DNA of 34,373 nt from assembly GCA_934572325.1 (NCBI GenBank), contig CAKTKT010000016.1, forward strand, positions 1 to 34,373, written 5' to 3'. Position numbers and translations under genes: made by a program. The number at the start of each line of letters is the position of its first letter. Within the stretch, counting starts at the first letter, position 1. The notes beneath the pieces were generated by a model, which made no database searches, had not been told where the DNA came from, and was given only the letters and a program-made list of their open reading frames with translations. Below, one piece after another: positions 24,300-31,905 of this stretch. The stretch comes from an uncultured Oscillospiraceae bacterium. GTDB lineage: Bacteria > Bacillota > Clostridia > Oscillospirales > Oscillospiraceae.

Positions 24300-25529
24300 A
24301 TGTCTGAACTTATAAACCGCCCCCGATACCTGACACAGATGATTCAGCACAGAGATGTCGAGCTCGTCAAGATAGTGACGGGTATACGCCGCTGCGGCAA
24401 GTCCTCGCTTTTGGAGCTGTATCACAAATATCTGACAGCCGACGGTGTGCCCGAGAGCAGGATCATTCACATGAATCTGGAATCCCTGCGGTATAGCGAG
24501 CTGAAAGACTACCTTTCGTTTTATAAATATGTCAGTGAGCGCATACCGTCTTACGGCAAGACGTATCTCATATTTGACGAGCTTCAGAACGTGAAGCATT
24601 GGGAAAAGGCTGTCGAGTCCTTTCGGCTGGACTTTGATGTCGATATTTACATCACAGGCTCAAACGCTTATTTGCTTTCCACGGAGTTTTCCACGCTGCT
24701 TTCGGGGCGCTATGTGGAAATAAAGATGCTGCCGCTTTCATTCAGAGAGTTTTTGACGTTTTATGAATTTGGGTCATCGGTCACAATGGATGAAAAATTT
24801 CAGATGTACCTGCAATTTGGCGGTATGCCGATCCTTCGAGAGTATTCGTTCAATGAAGCGCGCAGCAATCAAGCGCTTGAGGGCATATATTCCACGGTCG
24901 TTCTGCGCGACATACTCCAGCGCAACGGTCAGATAGATCAGACGACGCTGCAAAAGATAACGCTGTTCCTTTGCTCCAATATAGGAAGCATAACATCGCC
25001 CAACAGTATCGGCAAAGTGCTCTCGTCAGAGGGCGAGTTGGGCGGCGGGACTAAGAACATAGCCGGAAAAACCGTTGAAAAATACGTCTCCATGCTGCAC
25101 AGTGCCTTTGTGTTTTACCCGGTGGGGCGTTACGATGTGAAAGGGAAACAGCTTTTAAAAACCCTTGGAAAGAACTATATAGTGGATATGGGCTTTCGCA
25201 ATATGCTCCTCGGCTACCGCGACGCAGACAGAGGGCACATACTGGAAAATATCGTCTATCTCGAACTGCTCCGGCGTGATTACCGCGTATACATTGGAAA
25301 AGTAGGGGAGACGGAGGTGGATTTTGTAGCTGAAAAGCCGAGCGACAAGCTGTATATTCAAGTCACGGAATCCATGCTCACAGAGGAAACGCGCCGACGC
25401 GAGCTTCGCCCGCTGCGCATGATAGCGGATAACTACGAAAAGCTCGTGCTGTCTATGGACAGAAGCTTCATCAGCTCCTATGAGGGAATAAAATCGCTCC
25501 ATCTGATAGATTGGCTGTTAGGGGATTAA
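24300..25529 (+). CDS. AAA ATPase with DUF4143 C-terminal domain
   Basis: A 409-residue protein of the AAA_14/DUF4143 family, which is common, often laterally moved, and of unknown role. Walker A is TGIRRCGKSS (27-36), Walker B is YLIFDELQ (89-96), and a sensor-like ITGSNAYLLS follows. The C-terminal DUF4143 has ENIVYLELLRR and a nuclease-fold-like ETEVDFV...YIQV pattern (about 320-355). GGGAGGA positions the ATG. Base composition and codon use are visibly more AT-rich than in the neighbours (TTT, AAA and ATA codons), and it has its own promoter, both signs of acquisition. It may form a transcript with the ATL gene 12 bp downstream. Confidence 0.9.
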   Translation: MSELINRPRYLTQMIQHRDVELVKIVTGIRRCGKSSLLELYHKYLTADGVPESRIIHMNLESLRYSELKDYLSFYKYVSERIPSYGKTYLIFDELQNVKHWEKAVESFRLDFDVDIYITGSNAYLLSTEFSTLLSGRYVEIKMLPLSFREFLTFYEFGSSVTMDEKFQMYLQFGGMPILREYSFNEARSNQALEGIYSTVVLRDILQRNGQIDQTTLQKITLFLCSNIGSITSPNSIGKVLSSEGELGGGTKNIAGKTVEKYVSMLHSAFVFYPVGRYDVKGKQLLKTLGKNYIVDMGFRNMLLGYRDADRGHILENIVYLELLRRDYRVYIGKVGETEVDFVAEKPSDKLYIQVTESMLTEETRRRELRPLRMIADNYEKLVLSMDRSFISSYEGIKSLHLIDWLLGD

Positions 25530-25541
25530 GAGATCACTGCC

Positions 25542-25850
25542 ATGAATGATACTACCCCCGGATTTTTCAACTCCGTATACGCCATTGTTGCGCAGATACC
25601 GCGCGGGCGGGTCATGTCCTACGGGCAGATCGCGCGCGTGCTCGGTGCGCCGCGGGCGGCGCGGCAGGTAGGCTGGGCGATGCGCCGCTGTCCGGACAAC
25701 GTGCCGTGGCAGCGCGTCGTAAAGGAAAACGGCGAGATCGCCGGCGGCGGGTACGCGGACATCCGGCGCGCACTGCTGGAGGAGGAGGGCGCGGCGTTCC
25801 TCCCCGACGGGCGCGTTGATATGGAAAAATGCCGATATATTGCTATGTAA
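25542..25850 (+). CDS. Alkyltransferase-like protein (ATL), an MGMT homologue lacking the catalytic cysteine
   Basis: A 102-residue protein equal to the DNA-binding half of O6-alkylguanine-DNA alkyltransferase. It keeps MSYGQIA (Tyr27), the recognition-helix pattern AARQVGWAM with Arg41, and the active-site loop, but PCHR is replaced by PWQR (55-58) with Trp56 at the cysteine position. ATL proteins bind O6-alkylguanine, flip it out and flag it for nucleotide excision repair without transferring the alkyl group. The usual ATL signature is PWHR, so Gln57 is a variant. The ribosome-binding site is weak (AAGAGA). The stop codon lies inside a hairpin (25837-25864). Confidence 0.88.
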   Translation: MNDTTPGFFNSVYAIVAQIPRGRVMSYGQIARVLGAPRAARQVGWAMRRCPDNVPWQRVVKENGEIAGGGYADIRRALLEEEGAAFLPDGRVDMEKCRYIAM

Positions 25851-25864
25851 AAGCATAGCAATAT
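25837..25864 (+). terminator. Hairpin spanning the end of the ATL gene
   Basis: The arms ATATTGCTATG (25837-25847) and CATAGCAATAT (25854-25864) pair perfectly around TAAAAG. The stop codon lies in the loop region. It is not followed by a U-run. Confidence 0.6.
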
Positions 25865-25869
25865 CAGAA

Positions 25870-25985
25870 ATGCGCCATTTCCTCGCCCCTGCGGGGCAAC
25901 CGGAAATGATGCGCAAAAACTTCACGCGCCGGTATTTGCGAGTTTTCGCGGCGCGGTGCTCATGCATGAAGTTTTATGCGCGAAT
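25870..25985. other. Structured intergenic segment with nested inverted repeats
   Basis: No gene is visible between 25851 and 26148. GCGCAAAAACTTCA (25911-25924) pairs with 25967-25981 with one bulge. Inside it, CGCGCCG (25925-25931) pairs with CGGCGCG (25949-25955). Just upstream, CATTTCC and GGAAATG flank a CCCCTGCGGGG palindrome. This could be a small repeat element or a structured RNA. Confidence 0.5.
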
Positions 25986-26000
25986 ATGACCGACAACTCT

Positions 26001-26040
26001 TTGCCCCTGCGGTGCGGCTTGCACCGCAGGGGCAACTTTT
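26001..26040 (+). terminator. Rho-independent terminator before the RlmI-like gene
   Basis: A perfect 15-bp stem (26001-26015 and 26021-26035) with loop GGCTT is followed by C and five T residues. Confidence 0.92.
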
Positions 26041-26074
26041 TCCGTTTATCGCGTCGAATTGTGCGATTTGCGGC

Positions 26075-26103
26075 TTTTCATGCGGAGACGATTGTGATAA
26101 AAT
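26075..26103 (+). promoter_or_regulatory. Candidate promoter of the RlmI-like gene
   Basis: TTTTCA (26075-26080), a 17-bp spacer and TAAAAT (26098-26103), downstream of the terminator and 45 bp before the ATG. Both boxes are imperfect. Confidence 0.45.
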
Positions 26104-26148
26104 ATAAAAATTAAATCATCTTAAATCATCGGCACTAGAGGACGGCAC

Positions 26149-27369
26149 ATGAGAGCACAACGACAGTACCCGCGCGTCACGGTCACGGCGAAGGGCACGC
26201 ACTGGGTCGAGCAGGGGCATCCGTGGATATACGCGGCGGAGGTCATCTCCGGCGCGGAGGAGGCGGAAAACGGCGCGCTTGTGGACGCGGTGAGCGAGAA
26301 AGGCAAGTACCTCGGCACGGGCTTTCTCAGCCGCGAGAGCAAGATACGTGTCCGTCTCGTCTCGCGCAACGCCAACGACACGTTTGACGCGGCGTTCTGG
26401 GCGCGGCGCGCGGGCTACGCATGGGATTACCGCAGGACCGTCATGGGCGGGGACGTCTCGTGCTGCCGCGTCATCTTCGGCGAGGCGGACGGCTTTCCGG
26501 GGCTGACGGTGGATCGCTTCTCCAATATCCTCGTTGCGCAGACGCTCTCCGTCGGGATCGAGCGCATAAAGGACACGCTCTTTCCGATAATCCTCGACGT
26601 GCTCCGCCGCGACGGGCAGCGGATAGACGGCATATACGAGCGCAACGACGTCGCCCTCCGCGCGATGGAGGGCTTGGCGCAGTACAAGGGCTGGTACGGC
26701 GGGGAGCACCCGCTCTCCGCAGTGACGGAGATATGCGAAAACGGAATATATTATAGTGTGGACGTGGAAAACGGGCAGAAAACAGGCTTCTTTCTCGACC
26801 AGAAGTATAACCGCCTCGCCGTCGCGCGTATTGCCCGCGGGCGGCGCGTGCTCGACTGCTTCACGCACACGGGCTCGTTCGCGCTCAACGCCGCGAAGGG
26901 CGGCGCGGCGCACGTGACGGCTGCGGACGTGTCGCAGACGGCGGTGGACATGGCGCGCGCGAACGCCGTGCGCAACGGGCTGGACGGCGTGATGGACTTT
27001 GTAACGGCGGACGTTTTTGAGCTTCTGCCGAGACTGGAGGCAGAGGGCGGCAAGCCCTACGACCTCATCATCCTCGACCCGCCCGCGTTCACAAAATCCC
27101 GAAAGACCGTCGGCAGCGCCCAGCGGGGATATAAGGAGATAAACCTCCGCGCCCTGCGGCTGCTGCCGCGCGGCGGGTATTTTGCGACAGCCTCATGCAG
27201 TCATTTCATGCCGGACGCGCTATTCCGCGATATGCTGCGCTCCGCCGCGCGCGATGCGGGCGTGGAGCTCAAGCAGATTGAGGCGCGCCGGCAGTCGCCC
27301 GACCACCCCATACTCTGGAACGTGCCGGAGACGGACTACCTCAAGTTTTACATATTTCAAGTCGTATGA
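26149..27369 (+). CDS. RlmI-like class I SAM-dependent rRNA (cytosine-C5) methyltransferase
   Basis: A 406-residue cytosolic enzyme. Residues 8-75 form a PUA domain (VTAKGTHWVEQGHPWIYAAEV, then GKYLGTGFLSRESKIRVRL). A central domain follows with IFGEADGFPGLTVDRF, then the Rossmann methyltransferase from about 200. Its motif I is RRVLDCFTHTGSFAL, the acidic strand-2 end is AADVSQTAV, and motif IV is ILDPPAFTKSR. This is the COG1092/RlmI layout, and RlmI of E. coli makes m5C1962 in 23S rRNA. The exact target here is inferred. FFLDQKYNR before motif I is also typical. It is followed 30 bp later by the DUF5058 gene. Confidence 0.92.
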   Translation: MRAQRQYPRVTVTAKGTHWVEQGHPWIYAAEVISGAEEAENGALVDAVSEKGKYLGTGFLSRESKIRVRLVSRNANDTFDAAFWARRAGYAWDYRRTVMGGDVSCCRVIFGEADGFPGLTVDRFSNILVAQTLSVGIERIKDTLFPIILDVLRRDGQRIDGIYERNDVALRAMEGLAQYKGWYGGEHPLSAVTEICENGIYYSVDVENGQKTGFFLDQKYNRLAVARIARGRRVLDCFTHTGSFALNAAKGGAAHVTAADVSQTAVDMARANAVRNGLDGVMDFVTADVFELLPRLEAEGGKPYDLIILDPPAFTKSRKTVGSAQRGYKEINLRALRLLPRGGYFATASCSHFMPDALFRDMLRSAARDAGVELKQIEARRQSPDHPILWNVPETDYLKFYIFQVV

Positions 27370-27399
27370 CCAAGTTTTGTATATAAGGAGAGATGCAGC

Positions 27400-28137
27400 A
27401 TGAATTTCAGCGTCAACAGCCCCATATTATTCGTCATTGCGGGCGCTATAATCGCCGCCGTGCTGGCGCAGTCGGTGTACTTCCTCGTGAAAGCGTGGAG
27501 GCGCGGACTAGCCATCGGCATGGAAAAGGCGAAGCTCAAGCGCATCGCGCGCACGGCGGCGGTGTTCACCGTTGCGCCCGCCGTCGCTATCGTTATCAGC
27601 GTAATCACACTGGCAAAGGATCTGGGCGTGCCCCTGCCGTGGCTGCGGCTGAGCGTGGTCGGATCGCTCTCGTATGAGACCATCGCCGCCTCCAACGCCG
27701 AGAGCGCGATGGGGCTCGTGTTCGGGCAGGTGACGGCGCTCAGCGCACAGCAGTATGTCACGATCGCATGGGTCATGACCGTCAGCATCATGGTCGGCAT
27801 ATGGCTCGTTCCGCTCGTGGGCAAGAAGCTGCAGACCGGCATGGTCACGATGGAGAACCGCGACAAAAAGTGGGGCGATATTTTCTCCGCCTCCATGTTC
27901 ATCGGCATGATCTCCGCCTTCCTCGGCTATGTGTTCTGCGACTTTGCCTCCGTGTTCTCCGGCAATCTGGCGGGGCTTATCCCGCCGCTCGTGATGCTCG
28001 TGTCGGCGCTGGTGATGGCGCTGGCGGGGCTTGCCGTGAAGAAGTACAAGTGGCGCTGGGTGGGCGATTACGCGCTGCCGATAAGCCTTATCGCGGGCAT
28101 GGCGAGCGCCATTCCCATAACCGCCTGGCTTTCGTGA
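27400..28137 (+). CDS. DUF5058 family membrane protein
   Basis: A 245-residue polytopic protein with about seven hydrophobic segments. The order ILFVIAGAIIAAVLAQSVYFLVKAWRRG, RTAAVFTVAPAVAIVISVITL and LPWLRLSVVGSLSYE is what I associate with DUF5058, a family of uncharacterised clostridial membrane proteins, probably a transporter half. AAGGAGAG (27385-27392) sets the ATG. The next gene begins 13 bp after its stop and encodes a second membrane protein of similar size, so the two probably form one complex. The substrate is unknown. Confidence 0.82.
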   Translation: MNFSVNSPILFVIAGAIIAAVLAQSVYFLVKAWRRGLAIGMEKAKLKRIARTAAVFTVAPAVAIVISVITLAKDLGVPLPWLRLSVVGSLSYETIAASNAESAMGLVFGQVTALSAQQYVTIAWVMTVSIMVGIWLVPLVGKKLQTGMVTMENRDKKWGDIFSASMFIGMISAFLGYVFCDFASVFSGNLAGLIPPLVMLVSALVMALAGLAVKKYKWRWVGDYALPISLIAGMASAIPITAWLS

Positions 28138-28150
28138 GGAGGTGCGCAGA

Positions 28151-28819
28151 ATGAAAAAAGAAATGACCTATATCGACTCCGTCCACAGAGACGGACGCAT
28201 CTGGAACATCAGCATGATGATAGCGCTCTTTATGTACCCCATCCTCGTCGGCGTTATCTTCGGCGTTCTGCCCGATTGGCACGGGCTTCTGATGGGGCTT
28301 GTTGCGACCGCGCCCATGTACTGGGCTGTCGCCGTGGTGGAGACGTTTACCTATGTCCCCATGCTCGGCGCGGGCGGCTCGTATCTGAGCTTTGTCACGG
28401 GCAATATCTCCAACCTCAAGCTGCCCGTCGCGCTCAACGCGCTTGAGCAGGCGGATGCGAACATCCGCACCGAGGAGGGCGAGATTGTCTCCACCATCGC
28501 CATCGCGGTGTCGAGCATCGTCACCACCGCCATTATCATCATCGGCGTTATCCTCATCACGCCGCTCACCCCGATCCTTGACGCGCCCGTGCTCGCCCCC
28601 GCGTTCGCGCAGATCCTGCCGGCGCTCTTCGGCGGTCTCGGCGTGGTGTTCGTGTCGAAAAACTGGAGGATCGCCATTGCGCCGGTCCTCCTCATGCTGG
28701 CGCTGTTCATCTTCGTTCCCGCGCTCAACGCCTCCACCGTCGGCATCATGGTGCCCGTGGGCGTGCTGTTCACCATAGGCGTTTCGCGCATTCTCTACAA
28801 AAAGCGGCTTCTCGGTTAA
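28151..28819 (+). CDS. Hypothetical membrane protein, partner of the DUF5058 protein
   Basis: A 222-residue protein with about six hydrophobic stretches (ISMMIALFMYPILVGVIFGVLP, LLMGLVATAPMYWAVAVVETF, VSSIVTTAIIIIGVILITPL and others). The conserved-looking LGAGGSYLSFVTGNISNLKLPVALNALEQAD segment between helices suggests a transport or binding site. I start at ATG 28151, 8 bp after GAGGAGG; the GTG at 28142 overlaps that site. I do not recognise a named family. Tight coupling to DUF5058 implies a two-subunit membrane system. Confidence 0.8.
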   Translation: MKKEMTYIDSVHRDGRIWNISMMIALFMYPILVGVIFGVLPDWHGLLMGLVATAPMYWAVAVVETFTYVPMLGAGGSYLSFVTGNISNLKLPVALNALEQADANIRTEEGEIVSTIAIAVSSIVTTAIIIIGVILITPLTPILDAPVLAPAFAQILPALFGGLGVVFVSKNWRIAIAPVLLMLALFIFVPALNASTVGIMVPVGVLFTIGVSRILYKKRLLG

Positions 28820-28832
28820 ACGGCACAGAGTA

Positions 28833-28838
28833 TATAAT
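28833..28838 (+). promoter_or_regulatory. Possible -10 box before the M20 peptidase gene
   Basis: A perfect TATAAT lies about 27 bp before the ATG at 28865, but no -35 match lies at 16-18 bp. An internal promoter is possible. Confidence 0.3.
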
Positions 28839-28864
28839 ATAGTAGTATAGAAGGGAGAATCACA

Positions 28865-30298
28865 ATGATCGCTTGGATAATCCTTGCGTTGATAGCTGCG
28901 TTTCTGGCTGTCGTGCTCGTCCGCGCGGCGATGTTCAAGCCCAAGGACGGCGCGAAGAGGGAGCTTGAAGAGGTCGAGTTTGACCGCGCGGCGGCAGTGG
29001 ACGCTCTTGGAGAGCTTGTCAGGTGCCGCACGGTGTCATATAACGACCCTTCGCTTGAGGACGATGCGGAGTTTGAAAAGCTCATCGGCAAGCTGCCGGA
29101 GCTGTACCCCAATGTTATAAAGACCTGCCCCATGCAGCGCTTTGAGGACAGGGGGCTGCTGCTGCGCTGGCAGGGCAGGGGCGGCGGCAAGCCGTCCGTG
29201 CTGATGGCGCACTATGACGTCGTTCCCGTGGAGGAGGAGAATTGGACGCATCCCGCGTTCGACGCCGAGATAGCGGACGGCGTGATGTGGGGGCGCGGCA
29301 CGCTCGACACGAAGGTCACGTTCAACGGTATCCTCTCCGCGGCGGAGAATGTCATAAAGCAGGGCTTCACGCCGGAGAACGATATTTACTTCGCCTTCTC
29401 CGGCGGCGAAGAGATCAACGGCAGCGGCGCGAAGAATATCGTGAAGTATTTTAAGGACAACGCCATCGAGCTTGAGATGGTCGTCGATGAGGGCGGCGCG
29501 GTCGTCGAGGATGTGTTCCCCGGTGTGAAGCAGCCCTGCGGGCTTATCGGCATCGCGGAGAAGGGTATGCTCAATCTGGAGTATTCCATCGCCTCCTCCG
29601 GCGGTCACGCCTCCGCCCCCGCGCCGCACACGCCCGTGGGTCAGCTCGCCCTCGCCTGCACCAAGGTCGAGGCGCACCCGTTCAGGGCGCACTTCACCAA
29701 GCCCGTGCTCGAGATGTTCGACACGCTCGGCAGACATTCAAGCTTCCTTTACCGCGTGATCTTTGCCAACCTCTGGTGCTTCGGCGGCGTGCTTGACAAT
29801 ATGTGCAAAAAGAGCGGCGGCGAGCTGAACGCCCTCATGCGCACCACCGTCGCCTTTACCCAGATGAGCGGCAGCAAAGCGCCCAACGTCATCCCGCCCT
29901 CCGTGTCCATGGTCTCTAACCTCCGCCTCAATCCGGAGGACTCCGTCAACGGCGCGGTAGAGTACATCCGCTCCGTTATAAACGACCCCGCCGTCACGCT
30001 CACCGTCGGCGACCATATGGAGCCCAGCCCCATCTCCCGCACGGACTGCGCCGGATGGGAGCGCGTCTCCAACGCCGTCGCGGGCACGTGGAGAGGCTGC
30101 CTTGTCGCGCCGTACCTCATGGTGCAGTGCTCCGACAGCCGCCACTACGGCGAGATAAGCGACCGTGTTTACCGCTTCTCCGCGATGGATCTGACCGCTG
30201 AGGAGCGCCGTACCATCCACGGCAACGACGAGCATATCCGCCTTGAGACCGTTGAGCGCGCGGTCGAATTTTTCATCAGGCTCATAAAGCAGTGCTGA
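28865..30298 (+). CDS. Membrane-anchored M20-family metallopeptidase
   Basis: A 477-residue peptidase with an N-terminal anchor helix (about 2-22). The M20 di-zinc site is complete: H116 and D118 in LMAHYDVVPV, bridging D148 in WGRGTLDTK, the catalytic pair E182-E183 in SGGEEINGSG, D208 in VVDEGG, and H427 in CSDSRHYGEI. The lid domain (about 230-345) contains SGGHASAPAPHTPVG. It resembles the carboxypeptidase/PM20D1 branch and probably cleaves dipeptides or N-acyl amino acids. GAAGGGAGAA precedes the ATG. The N-terminal anchor could place the enzyme on either membrane face. It lies 40 bp upstream of a D-Ala-D-Ala ligase gene, hinting at peptidoglycan peptide turnover. Confidence 0.92.
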   Translation: MIAWIILALIAAFLAVVLVRAAMFKPKDGAKRELEEVEFDRAAAVDALGELVRCRTVSYNDPSLEDDAEFEKLIGKLPELYPNVIKTCPMQRFEDRGLLLRWQGRGGGKPSVLMAHYDVVPVEEENWTHPAFDAEIADGVMWGRGTLDTKVTFNGILSAAENVIKQGFTPENDIYFAFSGGEEINGSGAKNIVKYFKDNAIELEMVVDEGGAVVEDVFPGVKQPCGLIGIAEKGMLNLEYSIASSGGHASAPAPHTPVGQLALACTKVEAHPFRAHFTKPVLEMFDTLGRHSSFLYRVIFANLWCFGGVLDNMCKKSGGELNALMRTTVAFTQMSGSKAPNVIPPSVSMVSNLRLNPEDSVNGAVEYIRSVINDPAVTLTVGDHMEPSPISRTDCAGWERVSNAVAGTWRGCLVAPYLMVQCSDSRHYGEISDRVYRFSAMDLTAEERRTIHGNDEHIRLETVERAVEFFIRLIKQC

Positions 30299-30338
30299 TG
30301 CGCACTCCGGCGCGAGCCGGAAGAAAGGAAGTCAGTCA

Positions 30339-31403
30339 ATGAAAATTGTTGTATTGGGCGGCGGCATCAGCACCGAGCGCCATGTCGCCCTTGTCACCGG
30401 CACGAGCGTGTGCAAGGCGCTGCGCTCTCTTGGGCATAAGGCGATATTCGTGGATATGTTCATGGGGCTGGAGGACTATGACGGCGCGCTGGAGGACGCC
30501 TTTGACGCGCCCGACGGGTTCTGCGGCAAGGTTGCGATAGAAAAGATTGCGCCGGATATAGAAAAGGTAAAGGCGGCGCGCAGGCTCAAAAGCCCGAGCC
30601 GCCTCGGCAAAAACGTGCTGGAGATATGCCGGCTTGCCGACTGCGTGTTCCTCGGTCTGCACGGCGCGGACGGGGAGGACGGCAAGATACAGGCGGCGCT
30701 GGATCTTCTGGGCGTGCCGTACACGGGGTCGAACACTCTCGGCAGCGCGATGGCGATGGATAAGGCGGTTGCCAAGCGCATCATGGAGAGCGCCGGCGTC
30801 CTCACGCCCGCGTGGCGCGAGATAGACTACGCGGAGGCGGACATTCCCGCGCTCTGCGCGGAGCTGTCCGTGCCCTGCGTCATAAAGGCGGTCAACGGCG
30901 GCTCGTCCATCGGCGTTGTGATATGTGAGGACGAAAGCGAGCTTGAAGCGGGTCTCCGCGAGGTGCTGCGCTACTCCCGCCGCGCCGTTGTCGAGCAGAA
31001 GATCGACGGGCGGGAGATGACCGTTCCCATCCTCGGCGAGCGCTATCTCAACGCCATTGAGATTGTCCCGCCCGAGGGCAGGTTTGACTATGTCGCAAAA
31101 TACCAGAGCGGCAGCGAGGGCGCGGCGGAGATATGCCCCGCGCGCATCACCGACGCGGAGTGGCGGCTGATGGGCGAGGCGGCGCTGCGCTTCCACAGGG
31201 CGCTGGGGCTGTCGGTCTATTCGCGCACGGACTTTATTCTCGACAGCGAGGGGCGCGCGTGGTGTCTGGAGGTCAACACCCTCCCCGGCATGACGCCCAA
31301 CAGTCTCATCCCGCGCGCCGCCGCGGTCGAGGGCATGAGCTATCCACAGCTCTGCGAGAGGATAGTCGAGCTTTCGCTTGAAGCCAGAAAAAACGGTCTT
31401 TGA
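30339..31403 (+). CDS. ddl: D-alanine--D-alanine ligase
   Basis: It joins two D-Ala using ATP to form the terminal dipeptide of peptidoglycan precursors. The 354-residue length is usual. The N-terminal LGGGISTERHVALVTG, LGLHGADGEDGKIQAALDLLGVPYTGS and MDKAVAKRIMESAGVLTP are Ddl hallmarks. The ATP-grasp part shows VIKAVNGGSSIGV, YSRTDFIL and CLEVNTLPGMTPNSLIP. A hydroxylated or other variant substrate such as D-Ala-D-Lac cannot be excluded by eye. GAAAGGAAG is upstream of the ATG. It is cotranscribed with, or close behind, the M20 peptidase. Confidence 0.93.
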   Translation: MKIVVLGGGISTERHVALVTGTSVCKALRSLGHKAIFVDMFMGLEDYDGALEDAFDAPDGFCGKVAIEKIAPDIEKVKAARRLKSPSRLGKNVLEICRLADCVFLGLHGADGEDGKIQAALDLLGVPYTGSNTLGSAMAMDKAVAKRIMESAGVLTPAWREIDYAEADIPALCAELSVPCVIKAVNGGSSIGVVICEDESELEAGLREVLRYSRRAVVEQKIDGREMTVPILGERYLNAIEIVPPEGRFDYVAKYQSGSEGAAEICPARITDAEWRLMGEAALRFHRALGLSVYSRTDFILDSEGRAWCLEVNTLPGMTPNSLIPRAAAVEGMSYPQLCERIVELSLEARKNGL

Positions 31404-31447
31404 TGATTCCTTAATTAACAATTTCGTGATGTATTGCCGTCACAATG

Positions 31448-31456
31448 TGATAGAAT
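31448..31456 (+). promoter_or_regulatory. Possible extended -10 promoter of the zinc-ribbon gene
   Basis: TGATAGAAT fits an extended -10 box without a recognisable -35. It overlaps the palindrome TCACA-A-TGTGA (31440-31450). The next start codon is at 31503. Confidence 0.4.
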
Positions 31457-31502
31457 CCACAGTATAAAGAATTTCAACGAAATTTTAATTCAAGGTGAGT
31501 TC

Positions 31503-31904
31503 ATGAGAGAACGTTTGGCAAGGTTTATGGCCGGCAGGAACGGCAATGACCAGCTAAATAGGTTTTTACTTGTTGCCGACTTGATGCTGATAGTGCTGGC
31601 GACGGTGTGGAGAAGCGCCTCGGGGCTGCTGTATCTGCTCGTGCTGGCGCTGCTGGCGTATATCTATTTCCGTATGTTCTCGCGCAACGTCTATAAGCGC
31701 CGCGAGGAGAACGGGAAGTATATGCGCCTGAAATACAGGGCGGACGCGGCGCTGCGGCTGCGCAAGGAGCGCTGGATACAGCGCAAGGACTATAAGTTCT
31801 TCACCTGCCCTAGCTGCCGCACGAGTCTGCGCGTTCCGCGCCACCGCGGCAAGGTGAAGATCGTCTGCCGCAAGTGCGGCACGTCCTTCTTCGGCAAGAC
31901 CTGA
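31503..31904 (+). CDS. Small membrane protein with a C-terminal zinc ribbon
   Basis: A 133-residue protein. Two TM helices (about 21-36 and 41-57) are followed by a basic cytosolic stretch and a zinc ribbon with Cys102, Cys105, Cys122 and Cys125 (CPSC...CRKC, 16-residue gap). The ATG at 31503 follows AAGGTGAG (31493-31500); an in-frame TTG at 31434 has no site. I do not recognise a named family. It is 1 bp from the DUF5685 gene, and then a J-domain gene follows, so the three may act together in protein quality control at the membrane. This is inference. Confidence 0.82.
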   Translation: MRERLARFMAGRNGNDQLNRFLLVADLMLIVLATVWRSASGLLYLLVLALLAYIYFRMFSRNVYKRREENGKYMRLKYRADAALRLRKERWIQRKDYKFFTCPSCRTSLRVPRHRGKVKIVCRKCGTSFFGKT

Positions 31905-31905
31905 T

